Part shown: positions 15,765 through 25,473 of the stretch, in pieces | Position numbering within the stretch: position 1 is the stretch's first letter | How the letters are laid out: the number at the start of each line of letters is the position of its first letter | DNA from: a virus | Virus record (IMG/VR): IMGVR_UViG_3300045256_000126 | Coordinates: 1 to 33,238 of that record | Length of the DNA: 33,238 nucleotides | Direction: 5' to 3' (one strand) | Translations under genes and position numbers: made by a program | Notes under the pieces: generated by a model | Seen by the model: only the letters and a program-made list of their open reading frames with translations | What the model was told of the DNA's origin: nothing | Databases searched by the model: none

Positions 15765-16309
15765 TCCATGTCATCATGGACCCGGCTGTTGCGCAGTGGA
15801 CGCTGGACCGGATGGCGCGCGAAGGTATTTCGCACGTCAGTGAGCTCGGCCAGCATATGTCGATCGGGGTAGCCAAGGACGGCGCGCCGCTCGCTGGCGT
15901 CATCTTCAACTGGTACCGTGTCATGCCGCATGGTCATGACATGCGTGTTATCATTGCGGCAGACAGTCCCGAATGGTGCCTCCCCGGCGTCTTGCGTGAG
16001 CTGTTCCGGTACCCGTTCGAGATCGCGGGTTGCATTCGACTGACTGCAATCATTCGCGATGGGAATACCCGGTCACTCAGGCTCTGCCAAGGGCTCGGCT
16101 TCAAGCGTGAAGGCGTGCTTCGGCGGGCTTACGACGGCAAGACGAACGCTATCGTTCTCGGCATGCTGAAGCACGAATGCAAGTGGCTCAACCGCCCCGC
16201 TTCGTCGAGTGTGATCAGCGATGTCCAAAAAGGGTTCTTCGCCTCCGCCCGCCCCCAATCCGCAGGCCATGGCGGCCGCGCAAACGGCAGCCAACAAAGA
16301 GGCCATTAG
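15761..16309 (+). CDS. GNAT-family N-acetyltransferase
   Basis: A 182-residue protein from a GTG at 15761 (GGAGG six bases before), overlapping the previous stop. A GNAT fold is indicated by the N-terminal strand-helix, LAGVIFNWYRVMPHGHDMRV (beta strands, about residues 45-65), and a late IRDGNTRSLRLCQGLGFKRE. The latter matches the N-x-xS-x-x-L-x-x-x-x-GF motif at the end of the acetyl-CoA domain. GNAT genes between tail genes are common in podoviruses; the substrate is unknown. The last 30 residues run 89 bp into the next gene in another frame and may not be conserved. Confidence 0.75.
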   Translation: MIHVIMDPAVAQWTLDRMAREGISHVSELGQHMSIGVAKDGAPLAGVIFNWYRVMPHGHDMRVIIAADSPEWCLPGVLRELFRYPFEIAGCIRLTAIIRDGNTRSLRLCQGLGFKREGVLRRAYDGKTNAIVLGMLKHECKWLNRPASSSVISDVQKGFFASARPQSAGHGGRANGSQQRGH

Positions 16310-17585
16310 AGAATCGGCGCGCGTCAATGCCGTCAATCTCATTACGCCTTATGGAGCGGTCACGTATGACCGCAATCCCGATGGCACGCCGCGCTCTCAG
16401 GTAACAAGCCTGAGTCCAGTCGGGCAGCAGCTCTTCAATCAGCAGAACGCAATCACGGGCGAGCTGCTTGGGCAGGCGTATGGCAGCCTCCAGCATCTCC
16501 CCGGTGATCCCTTCTCTCTGGCAGGAATGCCCTACAGCCCCACGAGCGTCGACACCAGTCAGATGCCGATGTTCGATCCGAATGCCCTGCCATACAACCC
16601 GCGCACGTATGGTGATATCGCCTCCTACGTCGATGAGGCCGGTGACGCCGCTTTCCGGCAGGCGATGCGCTATGTCGAGCCGGGGTTCGAGGCGCAATTG
16701 CGCACCTTCGAGCAGCGCATGGCGGACCAGGGCCTGCCCACGGGTGGCGAGGCATACAGCAAGACGCTCGGCTCCATCCTCGACACGCAGAACCGTGCCC
16801 GCCTCGACGCCGCAGACCGCGCGACGCAGATTGCCGGCCAGGAGGCGACGCGCCGGCTCGGGATGGAGCAGGGTCTGCGCGAGACGGCGACACGAGAGGA
16901 TCTGCAGGGTCAGGCCGATTGGCTGCAGCGTCTGCAGACCGAGCAGGCCCTGCGCTCGCAGGCGATCCAGGAATACCTCCTGGGGCGCACACAGCCGATG
17001 TCAGAGGCGTCCATGTATCTGCAGGGCTCGCCAGGGTTCGGCATGCCGCAGGCGCCTCCCATGCCGCAGTACAACATGCAGGCGCCGGACATCATCGGGG
17101 CCAGTCTCGGTGCTTACAACGCAGCGATGCAGGGATACAACGCCAACCTCGCTCAGCAGGGCAGCATGTGGCAGGGCGTTGCGGCGCTCGCCGGCACCGG
17201 CGCACGCTTGGCGCTGAAGTCCGCTCGCGAATCGAAGTGGGATATCGGGAAGCCAGAGCGCATCCTGGACCGTCTCGCCACGCTGCCGGTGCACAGTTGG
17301 CGCTACAAGGACGATCCGCGTGGTCGGCTCCATATCGGGCCGATGGCTGACGATTGGGCGGACAGGTTCGGAGGCAATTATCGCGAGATCGATGTGGTCG
17401 ACGCCATTGGCGTTCTGATCAAGGCGGTCCAGGAGCTCTACACGGAGGTTTGTCATGCGCGAGCCCGAGTTGAAACGCGAGATGCTGATCCGTCTTCTGG
17501 AGAGCGGACTGCCGCCGCCGTCGCAGCGGCCCACACCCGAGGCGTTCCTGCAGAGCCATGGTGTCCAACCCATGAGCCGCGGTGA
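16221..17585 (+). CDS. Tail protein with C-terminal S74-type intramolecular chaperone domain
   Basis: A 454-residue protein. Residues 1-30 are Pro/Ala-rich; about 30-330 are Gln/Ala-rich helices with repeated short motifs, probably a tail or ejection-linked structural part. About 335-410 match an S74 (endosialidase-type) chaperone: SARESKWDIGKPERILDRLA, then LPVHSWRYKDD, HIGPMADDW and IDVVDAIGVLIKAVQELYTE. The domain is shorter than usual. The Ser-Arg-x-Ser-Lys stretch resembles the usual SDxRxK cleavage region, but whether it cleaves is unclear. The last 43 residues overlap the next gene by 131 bp out of frame and look non-conserved. No good Shine-Dalgarno precedes the ATG, so coupling to the GNAT gene is likely. 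Confidence 0.7.
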   Translation: MSKKGSSPPPAPNPQAMAAAQTAANKEAIRESARVNAVNLITPYGAVTYDRNPDGTPRSQVTSLSPVGQQLFNQQNAITGELLGQAYGSLQHLPGDPFSLAGMPYSPTSVDTSQMPMFDPNALPYNPRTYGDIASYVDEAGDAAFRQAMRYVEPGFEAQLRTFEQRMADQGLPTGGEAYSKTLGSILDTQNRARLDAADRATQIAGQEATRRLGMEQGLRETATREDLQGQADWLQRLQTEQALRSQAIQEYLLGRTQPMSEASMYLQGSPGFGMPQAPPMPQYNMQAPDIIGASLGAYNAAMQGYNANLAQQGSMWQGVAALAGTGARLALKSARESKWDIGKPERILDRLATLPVHSWRYKDDPRGRLHIGPMADDWADRFGGNYREIDVVDAIGVLIKAVQELYTEVCHARARVETRDADPSSGERTAAAVAAAHTRGVPAEPWCPTHEPR

Positions 17586-17757
17586 TTTCCGTGAGCTCCT
17601 GGGCTGGTACCGGGCAGATCCGGATCTGCGGCGCGCGCTCATGCTGCAGACGTTCATCGATCAGAGCAACGAGGAGCTGACTAAGCGCCGCGTCTTCGGA
17701 CCGGTCCCCGAGCTCGCGCCGGGGCAGCCGCGGTACATGTTGGAGCGGAGAGTCTGA
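17455..17757 (+). CDS. Hypothetical protein
   Basis: A 100-residue protein with GGAGG six bases before the ATG, overlapping the S74 gene. Charged and helical, it contains REPELKREMLIRLLESGLPP near the start and GDFRELLGWYRADPDLRRAL (about residues 43-62). No family is recognised. The strong ribosome-binding site and clean composition make it a real gene despite the overlap. Its position suggests an internal virion or assembly factor. Confidence 0.6.
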   Translation: MREPELKREMLIRLLESGLPPPSQRPTPEAFLQSHGVQPMSRGDFRELLGWYRADPDLRRALMLQTFIDQSNEELTKRRVFGPVPELAPGQPRYMLERRV

Positions 17758-18017
17758 TGCCCGCATTCGCGTTCGATGAGCCGCAGCAGGCGCCACGTCG
17801 CCTGCAGGTCGGCCCCGACCAGGTCAAGCGTCAGGCGTTGATCGAGTTGCTGCGCGGGGCGCAGCAGTCGCCGCCGCTCACGCCCGCCGCCGGCGCCATG
17901 GGCGTTGCGACGAGCGCCATCAATGGCGCGCTCGACCAGAGGGACTACAACAGGCAGCTCGCTGCTCTGCAGAACCTGATCGGCGGCTGGAACACGACGG
18001 TCATTCCGGGAGCGTAA
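17757..18017 (+). CDS. Small hypothetical protein
   Basis: An 86-residue ORF whose ATG overlaps the previous TGA (TGATG). It starts MPAFAFDEPQQAPRRLQVGP and contains RQALIELLRGAQQSPPL. Similar KRQALIxLLxGAQ wording recurs in the following large protein (QRQALIDLLGGAQN at about its residue 238). The two may be related or derive from a shared module. The function is unknown. Confidence 0.6.
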   Translation: MPAFAFDEPQQAPRRLQVGPDQVKRQALIELLRGAQQSPPLTPAAGAMGVATSAINGALDQRDYNRQLAALQNLIGGWNTTVIPGA

Positions 18018-18018
18018 G

Positions 18019-19878
18019 GTGCCCGACCTGTGGCAATGGAATCCTGAGTTCATCGCGCGGCTGAAGGAGACCGAAGGCTTCCGCCCGCGCTACTGGGATT
18101 TCAAGCAATGGAGTATCGGTCACGGTACCAAGTGGCGTCCCGGCATGCCGCTCGCGTTGACGCGCGAACAGGCCGATGCGGAACTGCTGCGGGAGCTGGA
18201 CGAGGCGCGCAGTCATGTGCAGGCCAGATTTCCTCGACTGAGCCCGCAGGCGACCGAAGCGCTGTCATCGTTCACGTACAATCTCGGGCCGGGCTGGATG
18301 CGTGGCAGTGGCCTCGCTGATGCGCTCGACCAGGGAGATGTATCGAGAGCGCAGCGGATCATGCTGGAGTACGTGCATGCCGGCGGCAAACCCCTCGAGG
18401 GACTGCGCAGCCGCCGGACATGGGAAGCCAACTATCTTGGTGGTGCGCCGCTGACCAGTACGGCGAGCGCAGCACCTGTCACGAGTGAAGGAACAGGAGC
18501 ACCGATCATGCCCGGCGCCACCAATGTCCCCATGAACGATCCGCGGCTCATGTCACACGCCGCCTTACTGCAGATCGGCTCCGACCGCTCGCGCCTGACG
18601 GCCGAGCAGTTGAACAGGATCGCCTATCAGGAGAACCTGCCAAAGTCGGCGCTGGAAGGCATCGGGCGCACCGTCGCAGCCATCGCCGGCGGCTACTTCG
18701 AGAACAAGGCCGACAAGGATACCGCTGGACAGAGGCAGGCCCTCATCGATCTGCTGGGCGGTGCGCAGAACCTGCTCCCCGAGGAGCGCTTTGCGATAGC
18801 CTCCATGAACCCGACCCTGCAGGCGGCGGTGCTCGGCAAGCGCCTGGAGTCCGTCTATCGCAAGCCCAACGAGCAGGAGACGCGGGTTGCGGAGCTTGTC
18901 AGGCTCGGTATCCCCGAGGCACAGGCGCGCGCCATCGCCTATGGCGCCATCAAGGTCGATCAGCAGGGCAATGTGATCGACTTCCGCAACGGTACCGTGC
19001 AGACGCCGCAGGGCGGTGCCAGCTCTATCCCCGGCCCAGCGGCGGGAGTGGGGGCGGGCGTGGGGGCGGGAGCCGGGGCGGGAGTGGGAGGGCCTGCGGG
19101 GGCATCTGCGGCTGCTGTGGCGCCGGCAGGCATCCGCGCGCGCCCCGAGGTCGTCACCGCCTCGCAGAAGAAGCAGAGCGATATCCAGGCTACTGAACGC
19201 ACTCTGGATGCTGCCTTCGATGTCTTCAAGATGGACCCTTCCGTGCTGACGAGCATGCGCCAGGCGGGGTCGGCCATTGACCGCTTCGCGAACAAGACCT
19301 TCGGTCTGAATACAAACCTGGGCAACCAAGGACAGGACACAGCTCTCACTTTCCTGATCAAGCAGGCATTCAATGACTACCGGCGCTATGTGACCGGCGC
19401 CGCGGCGGCACAGAAGGAGCTGGAGCAGTTGGAGCAGTCCTACATCAACGCCAACATGGGGCCGCGCGACTTCTTCATCGCCACCGAGCTCCTGCGTGAA
19501 ATGGGGCGCGCCAACTATGAAGCCTATTCCCGCTTGCAGCAGGAGGGCTTTATGCCGCCGGAGGCCGGAGATCCGCGCGCAGCTGAGTATGAGCGGCGCT
19601 TCATGGCTACACGGCCGAAGATCGATGCCGAAGGGGCGCTCAAGCGCGGTGAGGAGTCATACAAGACGTGGCAGAGCAGTGCAAAGGACAAGGCTCAGCC
19701 GAATGCTGCCGGCAGTGCCCAGTCGGCTGTGCCTGGTGCACCGTCTGCAGCGCCGTCTGTGGTACCATCGATCAGCGATCTGCCCGAGAACCTGCAGGCC
19801 GCTTTGCGCGCCGGCAAGGCGATCAAGGATGAGAATGGCAAGGAATGGCGTCTCGGCCCTGATGGAAGGCTCCATTAA
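18019..19878 (+). CDS. Virion-associated lysozyme / internal virion protein
   Basis: A 619-residue protein from a GTG at 18019 (GGGAG six bases before). Residues 1-140 form a GH24-type muramidase: ETEGFRPRYWDF and WSIGHGTKW give Glu19, Asp27 and Ser32 at the positions of the T4-lysozyme Glu-Asp-Thr triad, and EALSSFTYNLGPGW supplies the family's second conserved helix. The rest is helical, with a Gly/Ala/Val tandem repeat (about 335-365, GAGVGAGAGAG) acting as a linker. A C-terminal helical domain follows. This architecture fits an ejection protein that opens peptidoglycan during infection, separate from the lysis endolysin. Thr replaced by Ser is a conservative change in the triad. Confidence 0.75.
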   Translation: MPDLWQWNPEFIARLKETEGFRPRYWDFKQWSIGHGTKWRPGMPLALTREQADAELLRELDEARSHVQARFPRLSPQATEALSSFTYNLGPGWMRGSGLADALDQGDVSRAQRIMLEYVHAGGKPLEGLRSRRTWEANYLGGAPLTSTASAAPVTSEGTGAPIMPGATNVPMNDPRLMSHAALLQIGSDRSRLTAEQLNRIAYQENLPKSALEGIGRTVAAIAGGYFENKADKDTAGQRQALIDLLGGAQNLLPEERFAIASMNPTLQAAVLGKRLESVYRKPNEQETRVAELVRLGIPEAQARAIAYGAIKVDQQGNVIDFRNGTVQTPQGGASSIPGPAAGVGAGVGAGAGAGVGGPAGASAAAVAPAGIRARPEVVTASQKKQSDIQATERTLDAAFDVFKMDPSVLTSMRQAGSAIDRFANKTFGLNTNLGNQGQDTALTFLIKQAFNDYRRYVTGAAAAQKELEQLEQSYINANMGPRDFFIATELLREMGRANYEAYSRLQQEGFMPPEAGDPRAAEYERRFMATRPKIDAEGALKRGEESYKTWQSSAKDKAQPNAAGSAQSAVPGAPSAAPSVVPSISDLPENLQAALRAGKAIKDENGKEWRLGPDGRLH

Positions 19879-22091
19879 TGCCCGACTTCAGCAAGTGGAC
19901 CATCGTTGAAGATGACAAGTTGAAGTCGAAGCCCGACTTCAGCAGGTGGTCTGTTGTCGGCGATGAAGCGGTCTCAACCGATGGCGCCGCGATCACCATG
20001 CCCGGCACCGAGCTCGCGCCTGAACACGGCGCGGGCGGTAACGCGACACAGGCTATCGGTGATCTCCTGCGCGTCGTCAACCAGGGCATCACACTCGGTT
20101 TATGGGACGACATCGAGGCCGGCATCCGCGCGCTCAGAGCAGGTAAGCCCTGGTCGGAAATTGCGCCCGAGACGCATCGGCAGGCCAGGGAAGCTGAAGA
20201 GCGTATGGGGCCTGTCTTCGGTACAGCTGCAAAGATCGCTGGCGGCCTAGCCGCCGGTGCTCCCGTAGCACAGACCGCACGCGCCTTCATCGGCCAGACT
20301 CCGTCCATGCTGCGCACCATGGGCGGCACGTTCATGAGCACGTGGCCGCTGTCGACTCTGACCTCTTTCGGAGAGCAGGCGCCCGACGAGAAGAGCGCCG
20401 GTCGTGCGATCACGGAAGGTGCTGCCGGCGCCGCTACGGCGACCGCCCTCATTCCGGGCATGGCCGCCGCCGGATGGGGCTGGCGCGTCGGGCCGCGCGA
20501 GATTTATGGTCGCATCGGGGAGTATGTGCGGTCTCGCCCCGGCAATCCGGACCGGTATACGCCGCTGCCGTTCACCATGGAGAAGGCGGTTGGCAAGATC
20601 GCTGACGCAGCTGAACAGGGCGGCACCAATACCGCGATCATGCTGGCGAATGCCATGGCGCGTGCTCAGGTGCCGGGCACGCCTATGGCCCTCGTCAATG
20701 CCGGAAACGACCGTCTGCTCGCGCTCGGGCGCGAAGCGGCACGGACGACCAAGAACCCGAACGTCCCGCGAATCGTCGGCGGCCGGCCGACGCAGACCAA
20801 TGTGTTCGACGCCCTGGCTGCGGATCAGGATCGCGTCATGCTTCCTGGCCGGACGACGCCGGTCTCGCAGAGCGAAGCCTTCCGCACGCGACTGTTTGAA
20901 GAGCATGGTATCCCGACCAGCGCAAGCCAAGGACCGCGTGCGCTCAACGAGCGGCTGAACGCCAGACTGGAGAATGCCAGCGCCACAATCGCCGGCCTGA
21001 CTGCCGGCGGCAACACGCGGGTTCCGGGCTTCGTCAATCTGATCGATCAGAGTCCCGATGCCGCACGCATCTACCAGAAGGCCGCGAACGCGCTTTCAAT
21101 TCCGGGCGCACGTGGCTACATCCCGCGCGAGCAGATCCCGCTGCCGCCAGCGGAGTACCAGCGGGCATTCCGGAACTGGGATGCGCGCCGGCAGGCAGCA
21201 GCGAATGCCGGGCGCCCATTCAATGACCCGCCCCCGGTCCAACTGACCGATCGCAATATCCCGACGCAGCTCCTGGCCGACTTCATGAGCGAAGCATCGA
21301 GCATGAGTACGGCCGAGGACGGCATCGCGCGCTCGGCAGGTGTGCGCATCTTCGGCGCCGTACAGGATCTCGCGCGCGGCACCCCCGCACGCTCGCGCGG
21401 CTATCGTCTGCAGAGCGCACGCGCCGACATGGGGCAGACACATACGCAGCGTGAGGATGTGAACCTCGGTCGCCGGCTCATGGATCAGGAACCCTCGGTT
21501 CAGGACCAGACCCTTGCCGACCGCACGACCCTGCCGCCCAATCGACAAGCCGATCAGCGCCGCGGCTACTTCTATGGGGTCGATGACCGACTCAACGATG
21601 CCAGCAACGATTTCGGGCGGTTGCAGCAGACATTTCTCCGCACGGAACGTGATCGGGATATTTTCGAGCGTGTCGCACGACCCGGCGCTCCCGGTCCGAC
21701 GCGTTCCTCAACATTGGTGCGCAACGAGCTCGACAACGTAGCCGAGATGCAGCGCATCAGCAGCGATCTGCAGCGGCTCTCGGAGTCGCGCAATATCCAG
21801 AACAAGACGTTCGCGGAAACCGCTGCTCAGGCCGGTTCATGGATGGGGTTCAAGCGTGGTGCTGCGCTCGCGCTCGTCATTCGCGATCTCGGTGTCGGCA
21901 CGTCGCAGGCGCAGCGCCAGCAGATCGCGCGCCTCCTGACCGACACATCGGGTGAGGGTCAGCGGCTGCTGGCCCAGGAGCTCGCGCGGCGCAACATCAA
22001 CCTGCGCCGTCTCACCCCTCTTGGGCAGGCACTGGTGCTGCAGGAGATCGGCCGTCAGATCGGCGGCGGTCTGGAGAACATCGTCAACTGA
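19878..22091 (+). CDS. Large internal virion / DNA ejection protein
   Basis: A 737-residue protein with its ATG overlapping the previous stop (TAATG). The N-terminus has two short repeats ([12 protein letters not shown] and [12 protein letters not shown]), a motif common in phage internal proteins. An Ala/Gly-rich region follows at about 115-200, which could insert in membranes ([37 protein letters not shown]). Long helical stretches continue to the end (e.g. [29 protein letters not shown]-like tail). This layout matches ejection proteins that form a channel across the cell envelope in podoviruses. It works with the lysozyme-bearing protein encoded just before it (inference from order). Confidence 0.7.
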   Translation: MPDFSKWTIVEDDKLKSKPDFSRWSVVGDEAVSTDGAAITMPGTELAPEHGAGGNATQAIGDLLRVVNQGITLGLWDDIEAGIRALRAGKPWSEIAPETHRQAREAEERMGPVFGTAAKIAGGLAAGAPVAQTARAFIGQTPSMLRTMGGTFMSTWPLSTLTSFGEQAPDEKSAGRAITEGAAGAATATALIPGMAAAGWGWRVGPREIYGRIGEYVRSRPGNPDRYTPLPFTMEKAVGKIADAAEQGGTNTAIMLANAMARAQVPGTPMALVNAGNDRLLALGREAARTTKNPNVPRIVGGRPTQTNVFDALAADQDRVMLPGRTTPVSQSEAFRTRLFEEHGIPTSASQGPRALNERLNARLENASATIAGLTAGGNTRVPGFVNLIDQSPDAARIYQKAANALSIPGARGYIPREQIPLPPAEYQRAFRNWDARRQAAANAGRPFNDPPPVQLTDRNIPTQLLADFMSEASSMSTAEDGIARSAGVRIFGAVQDLARGTPARSRGYRLQSARADMGQTHTQREDVNLGRRLMDQEPSVQDQTLADRTTLPPNRQADQRRGYFYGVDDRLNDASNDFGRLQQTFLRTERDRDIFERVARPGAPGPTRSSTLVRNELDNVAEMQRISSDLQRLSESRNIQNKTFAETAAQAGSWMGFKRGAALALVIRDLGVGTSQAQRQQIARLLTDTSGEGQRLLAQELARRNINLRRLTPLGQALVLQEIGRQIGGGLENIVN

Positions 22092-22101
22092 GGATCACGA
22101 C

Positions 22102-23208
22102 ATGCCTTGGAATGGAGGCGGTGCAGTCACCTTGTCCCAGGACTTCCCGGCAGACCGCGATGCGGGGCCGCCGGCGTCGCGCATCTCTGCCGACAAGATG
22201 GACAATGTGCTTGAGGATCTTGCCGACTGCATCGAGCAGACCCTGAATCGCAACGGCGAGAACGCCGTCGCAGCGAACATCAGTTGGGGCGGATTCCGCA
22301 TCATGAATCTCGGTGCGGCTACGGTCGCGACCGATGCCCCGCGCGCACGACAGGTCGCTGAGAACGTGCTGCAGTACGGCGGGACTACGGGTGGCGCTGC
22401 GAACGCGTACACGGTCACGATGTCGTTCCTGACTGCTGTGCAGACCGGAACGCGCATCCTGGCGGTTGCCAACCACACGAACTCAGGCAGCGCCACGCTC
22501 AACGTCAACGGGGCTGGGGCGGTCACGATCAAGAAGGCGGATGGCAGCACCAACCTTGCGGCAAACGACATCAGGAGTGGCAAGCCGTTCGAGGTCTATT
22601 TCAATGGCACCAACTTCGTTCTGATCTCGAGCCCGGTCTGGACCGAACTCACACAGACCATACTCGACGATTACATCACCGCAGCCGAACTCTCTGCGAA
22701 CATCGGTGTCACGATCCAGGCGTTCGATGCCGAACTGGCCGCGCTCGCCGGACTTACGTCTGCCGCAAACAAGCTGCCCTATTTCACGGGGTCCGGTACA
22801 GCAGCGGTTGCGGACTTCTCGGCCTTTGCGCGCACCCTGGTGGATGATGCTGATGCTGCAACTGCACGCGCCACACTCGCCGCGGAGACATTGGGCGAGT
22901 TCACTTCGATCAATCTGCAAACCGGGACAACCTATACATTCGTCATCGGCGACAAGGGCAAGACGGTCGAGCTCAGCAATGCCAGCGCGATTACTCTGAC
23001 CGTCCCTGCGAATGCAAGCGTAGCGTTCCCGATCAACACGTACATCAATATCGCTCAGCTCGGTGCCGGGCAGGTTACGGTCACGCCGGCGGGCGGTGTC
23101 ACCATCCGCTCCCGCAATGGTCTCAAGCTCGGCGGCCAGTACGCTGTCGCCACGCTCTACAAGCGCGCCACCGATGAATGGGTTCTCGCTGGGGACGTGA
23201 CCGTATGA
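22102..23208 (+). CDS. Tail fibre/spike protein
   Basis: A 368-residue protein from the ATG at 22102 (GAGG upstream). The N-terminus [20 protein letters not shown] and the [20 protein letters not shown] region form the anchor. The [20 protein letters not shown] segment, followed by [20 protein letters not shown] and [12 protein letters not shown], is the widespread helical-turn module of phage tail fibres. The remaining part is beta-rich ([19 protein letters not shown]) and ends with a receptor-facing domain. It should mediate host recognition. Short for a complete fibre, so it may act with the following gene. Confidence 0.8.
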   Translation: MPWNGGGAVTLSQDFPADRDAGPPASRISADKMDNVLEDLADCIEQTLNRNGENAVAANISWGGFRIMNLGAATVATDAPRARQVAENVLQYGGTTGGAANAYTVTMSFLTAVQTGTRILAVANHTNSGSATLNVNGAGAVTIKKADGSTNLAANDIRSGKPFEVYFNGTNFVLISSPVWTELTQTILDDYITAAELSANIGVTIQAFDAELAALAGLTSAANKLPYFTGSGTAAVADFSAFARTLVDDADAATARATLAAETLGEFTSINLQTGTTYTFVIGDKGKTVELSNASAITLTVPANASVAFPINTYINIAQLGAGQVTVTPAGGVTIRSRNGLKLGGQYAVATLYKRATDEWVLAGDVTV

Positions 23209-23849
23209 GGTTCCAGCCTGGATTCTATGGCAAGGCTCCACTCGTAACCTCGTTGGCGTTTCAAACGTCTGCGACGAACGAGAATACCGGCTCCATCACC
23301 GGCCCCGCCAGTATCCAGGCCGGTGATCTGCTGGTGCTGCTGGATTACGCTGCAGTAACCCCAAGCCCGCCAGCGGCAACTGTACCCAGCGGTTTCACGC
23401 AGATTACGACGGCGACCGGCGGCTTGTCACGAGTCGTGCTCAGCATGAAGAAGGCGACCGGTGCCGAGGCCAGCGCATCCCTGACGGGCATGATCGGTAA
23501 TATTGGCGACGCCAAACTGCTCTATGTGTTTCGTGGCAATGTCCCGATTACAGTCATCCAGGCTCTCAGCGTCGGTCAGCAGAGCACAGACCTCAATCCT
23601 ACAGCGCAGGTCGTGACGGCGAGCGGTGGTACGCCCCCGCTGGTGGTCATCGGTGCGTACTCATCTTCGGGCACCGTCAGTCCGCGCACTTTCACACCGG
23701 CCAAAGACGGCGAGATCAACACCACGAATACCGGAGATCAATGGCTCGCCTACAAGATTTACAATGCGTCACCCGCGGATGTGACGATCGATATGGACGA
23801 TGAGGGTTCAGAGAACTGCCTCATGTCCTGCTACATCCGGGTATCATAA
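23205..23849 (+). CDS. Beta-sandwich tail fibre accessory protein
   Basis: A 214-residue, all-beta protein overlapping the fibre stop by four bases (ATGA). It contains [45 protein letters not shown] and [10 protein letters not shown], a layout seen in phage proteins that follow fibre genes. It probably forms the distal tip or a fibre-associated adhesin. There are no catalytic residues. Confidence 0.6.
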   Translation: MRFQPGFYGKAPLVTSLAFQTSATNENTGSITGPASIQAGDLLVLLDYAAVTPSPPAATVPSGFTQITTATGGLSRVVLSMKKATGAEASASLTGMIGNIGDAKLLYVFRGNVPITVIQALSVGQQSTDLNPTAQVVTASGGTPPLVVIGAYSSSGTVSPRTFTPAKDGEINTTNTGDQWLAYKIYNASPADVTIDMDDEGSENCLMSCYIRVS

Positions 23850-23860
23850 GAGGTAGTCTG

Positions 23861-24364
23861 ATGATCACAGCTCTGATCAGCACCGTGCTCGGTATGCTCG
23901 GCGGCGCCGTCCCCGAGATCATCAAGGAAGTGCGGGACACACGCAATCACAGTCGTGAGATCGAGTTCCTGCGGCTGCAGAACCAGCTGCAGATCGAGCG
24001 CGAGAAGGCAGGAGCTGATGCCAAGATGCGCGAGGCGGAAGCCTCCCTCGCGGCCGAGGAGTTCCGTGCAATGCGCGAGCATATGACGGCCATTATCGAG
24101 GCACAGGCGCGGCCGACCGGTATCCGCTGGATCGACGGTCTCAACGCGGTGATCCGGCCGGCAACCGCCGCCATGATGATGCTGCTGTTCGCATGGACAG
24201 CAAGCGTCTTCGTTGACGGCACCATGGCGCAGTTCAAGGCTGGCACCATCGAAGGCATGCGTGCGGCAGAGATGATCTGGAGCTCGCTCATTGGCGAGGC
24301 GATCCTGGCAACGCTCGGGTACCTCTTCGGCTATCGCACGACCGCCCGGAGGGGGGTAACCTGA
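23861..24364 (+). CDS. Holin (GTA-type three-TM holin family)
   Basis: A 167-residue membrane protein with AGG before its ATG. It begins with a hydrophobic segment (ITALISTVLGMLGGAVPEII), has a long charged helix (about 25-85), and then two membrane segments (about 105-125, PATAAMMMLLFAWTASVFV; about 143-160, SLIGEAILATLGYLFGY). The GIRWIDGLNAVIRPATA stretch matches the GTA_holin_3TM family. It is followed with a 1-base overlap by the endolysin gene, the classical holin-endolysin order. It would time lysis by forming inner-membrane holes. Confidence 0.8.
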   Translation: MITALISTVLGMLGGAVPEIIKEVRDTRNHSREIEFLRLQNQLQIEREKAGADAKMREAEASLAAEEFRAMREHMTAIIEAQARPTGIRWIDGLNAVIRPATAAMMMLLFAWTASVFVDGTMAQFKAGTIEGMRAAEMIWSSLIGEAILATLGYLFGYRTTARRGVT

Positions 24365-24993
24365 TGGCCCTGCCTGCCGAGGCCGTCGATCTCATCAAGT
24401 CCTTCGAGGGCTATCTGAAGCGGTTCGATAACACCGACCGCGTGCAGCCCTACCTTTGTCCCGCCGGCGTCGCGACCATCGGCTGGGGCTGCACACGCTA
24501 CCCCGATGGCCGGCGTGTGCAGCTCTCAGATCCCCCTATCGACCGCCCCACCGCCACCCGCTATCTCGAAAGCGAGTTGCGTCAGGACGAAGCGGCCTTC
24601 GACCGGCTGACCACACGCAAGCTGCATGTCCTGCAGCGGGGCGCGCTCGTCAGTTTTGTATACAACTGCGGATCAGGAGCTTACCGCGGCTCGACCCTCC
24701 GCAAGAAGGTCAACGAGGGGCAATGGGACGACGTACCCCGCGAGCTCCGCAAGTGGCGCATGGGGGGCGGGCGCATCCTGGCGGGCCTGGCGCGCCGCCG
24801 GGAAGCTGAGATCGCTCTGTTCGAGAAAGGCCGTCAGCGCTTCTCCCAAGGCCCCTGGTGGACCCCCGGCCTGGGAGACGTGCCAGGAGCGGAATCGCCG
24901 CCAGCGCCCTCCCCAACCCCGCCGCCGGCCCCGCCACCCTCCGACGCCGAAAAGAGCGCCTGGAGGCGTGTGTTAGAGTGGTTCTTCAAATAA
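24364..24993 (+). CDS. Endolysin, GH24 lysozyme
   Basis: A 209-residue muramidase. It opens MALPAEAVDLIKSFEGYLKR with catalytic Glu15 in SFEG. YLCPAGVATIGWG supplies Cys32 and Thr38 at the positions of the T4 lysozyme Asp and Thr; a Cys in place of Asp is common in CPAG-type GH24 endolysins. ALVSFVYNCGSGAYRGSTL and the downstream RRREAEIALF complete the fold. A Pro-rich tail (about 170-195) precedes a short amphipathic C-terminus (WRRVLEWFFK) that may bind membranes. There is no signal peptide, so it depends on the holin. It cuts peptidoglycan at the end of infection. Confidence 0.9.
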   Translation: MALPAEAVDLIKSFEGYLKRFDNTDRVQPYLCPAGVATIGWGCTRYPDGRRVQLSDPPIDRPTATRYLESELRQDEAAFDRLTTRKLHVLQRGALVSFVYNCGSGAYRGSTLRKKVNEGQWDDVPRELRKWRMGGGRILAGLARRREAEIALFEKGRQRFSQGPWWTPGLGDVPGAESPPAPSPTPPPAPPPSDAEKSAWRRVLEWFFK

Positions 24994-25421
24994 TGACGCA
25001 ACCAGAAGTGAGGTCTCCCATGGGCGAGATTCCTGTCGCGCAGCAGCCCCCGCAGGCGTCGCTGTTCTCCCGTTTCGTATCGCTGGTTCAGGAGGCTCTG
25101 TCCGGCCTGTTCGGCAAGGTCAACACACGCGCCGTGCGTGTCGGCGTCAAGGTCGCGCTTGGCGTGCTCGTCGCGATCATCGTGATGACCATGGTGTTCA
25201 GTCTCGGGCGGCGCGTGGAGCCGCGCGTGAACACTCTGCTGAATCAGGTTGGCGCACCCTTTCCTACGGCCGTCACGCTGGAGGATGTTGATCGGCGCCT
25301 GTTCGCTCTGGAGCAGCAGGCTGCTGAGCTTAATCGCGCTGTACAGGCTGCACTCGCAGCTAAGTCAGCGGACTCGCGGCCCGTCGTCAGGCGCGCCGCC
25401 CCGGCTGCGCCTCTCAAGTGA
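24993..25421 (+). CDS. Single-TM lysis-cassette protein (possible inner-membrane spanin)
   Basis: A 142-residue protein overlapping the endolysin stop by one base. Residues 60-82 form one membrane segment (VALGVLVAIIVMTMVFSLG), followed by a coiled-coil-prone stretch (RRLFALEQQAAELNRAVQAA) and an Ala/Pro/Arg tail. An alternative start at 25020 (GAGG upstream) removes nine residues. One TM plus periplasmic coiled coil just after an endolysin resembles i-spanins, but the large cytoplasmic head and missing o-spanin partner make this uncertain. Confidence 0.55.
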   Translation: MTQPEVRSPMGEIPVAQQPPQASLFSRFVSLVQEALSGLFGKVNTRAVRVGVKVALGVLVAIIVMTMVFSLGRRVEPRVNTLLNQVGAPFPTAVTLEDVDRRLFALEQQAAELNRAVQAALAAKSADSRPVVRRAAPAAPLK

Positions 25422-25473
25422 GAGGAGGAGGACGCTGTTGTGTCTGCCGCCACCACGCAAGGAGTGAACGGTC

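Noticed and set aside
22102-23849. Diversity-generating retroelement target in the tail fibre genes
   Set aside because: No reverse transcriptase and no template repeat were seen in the window.
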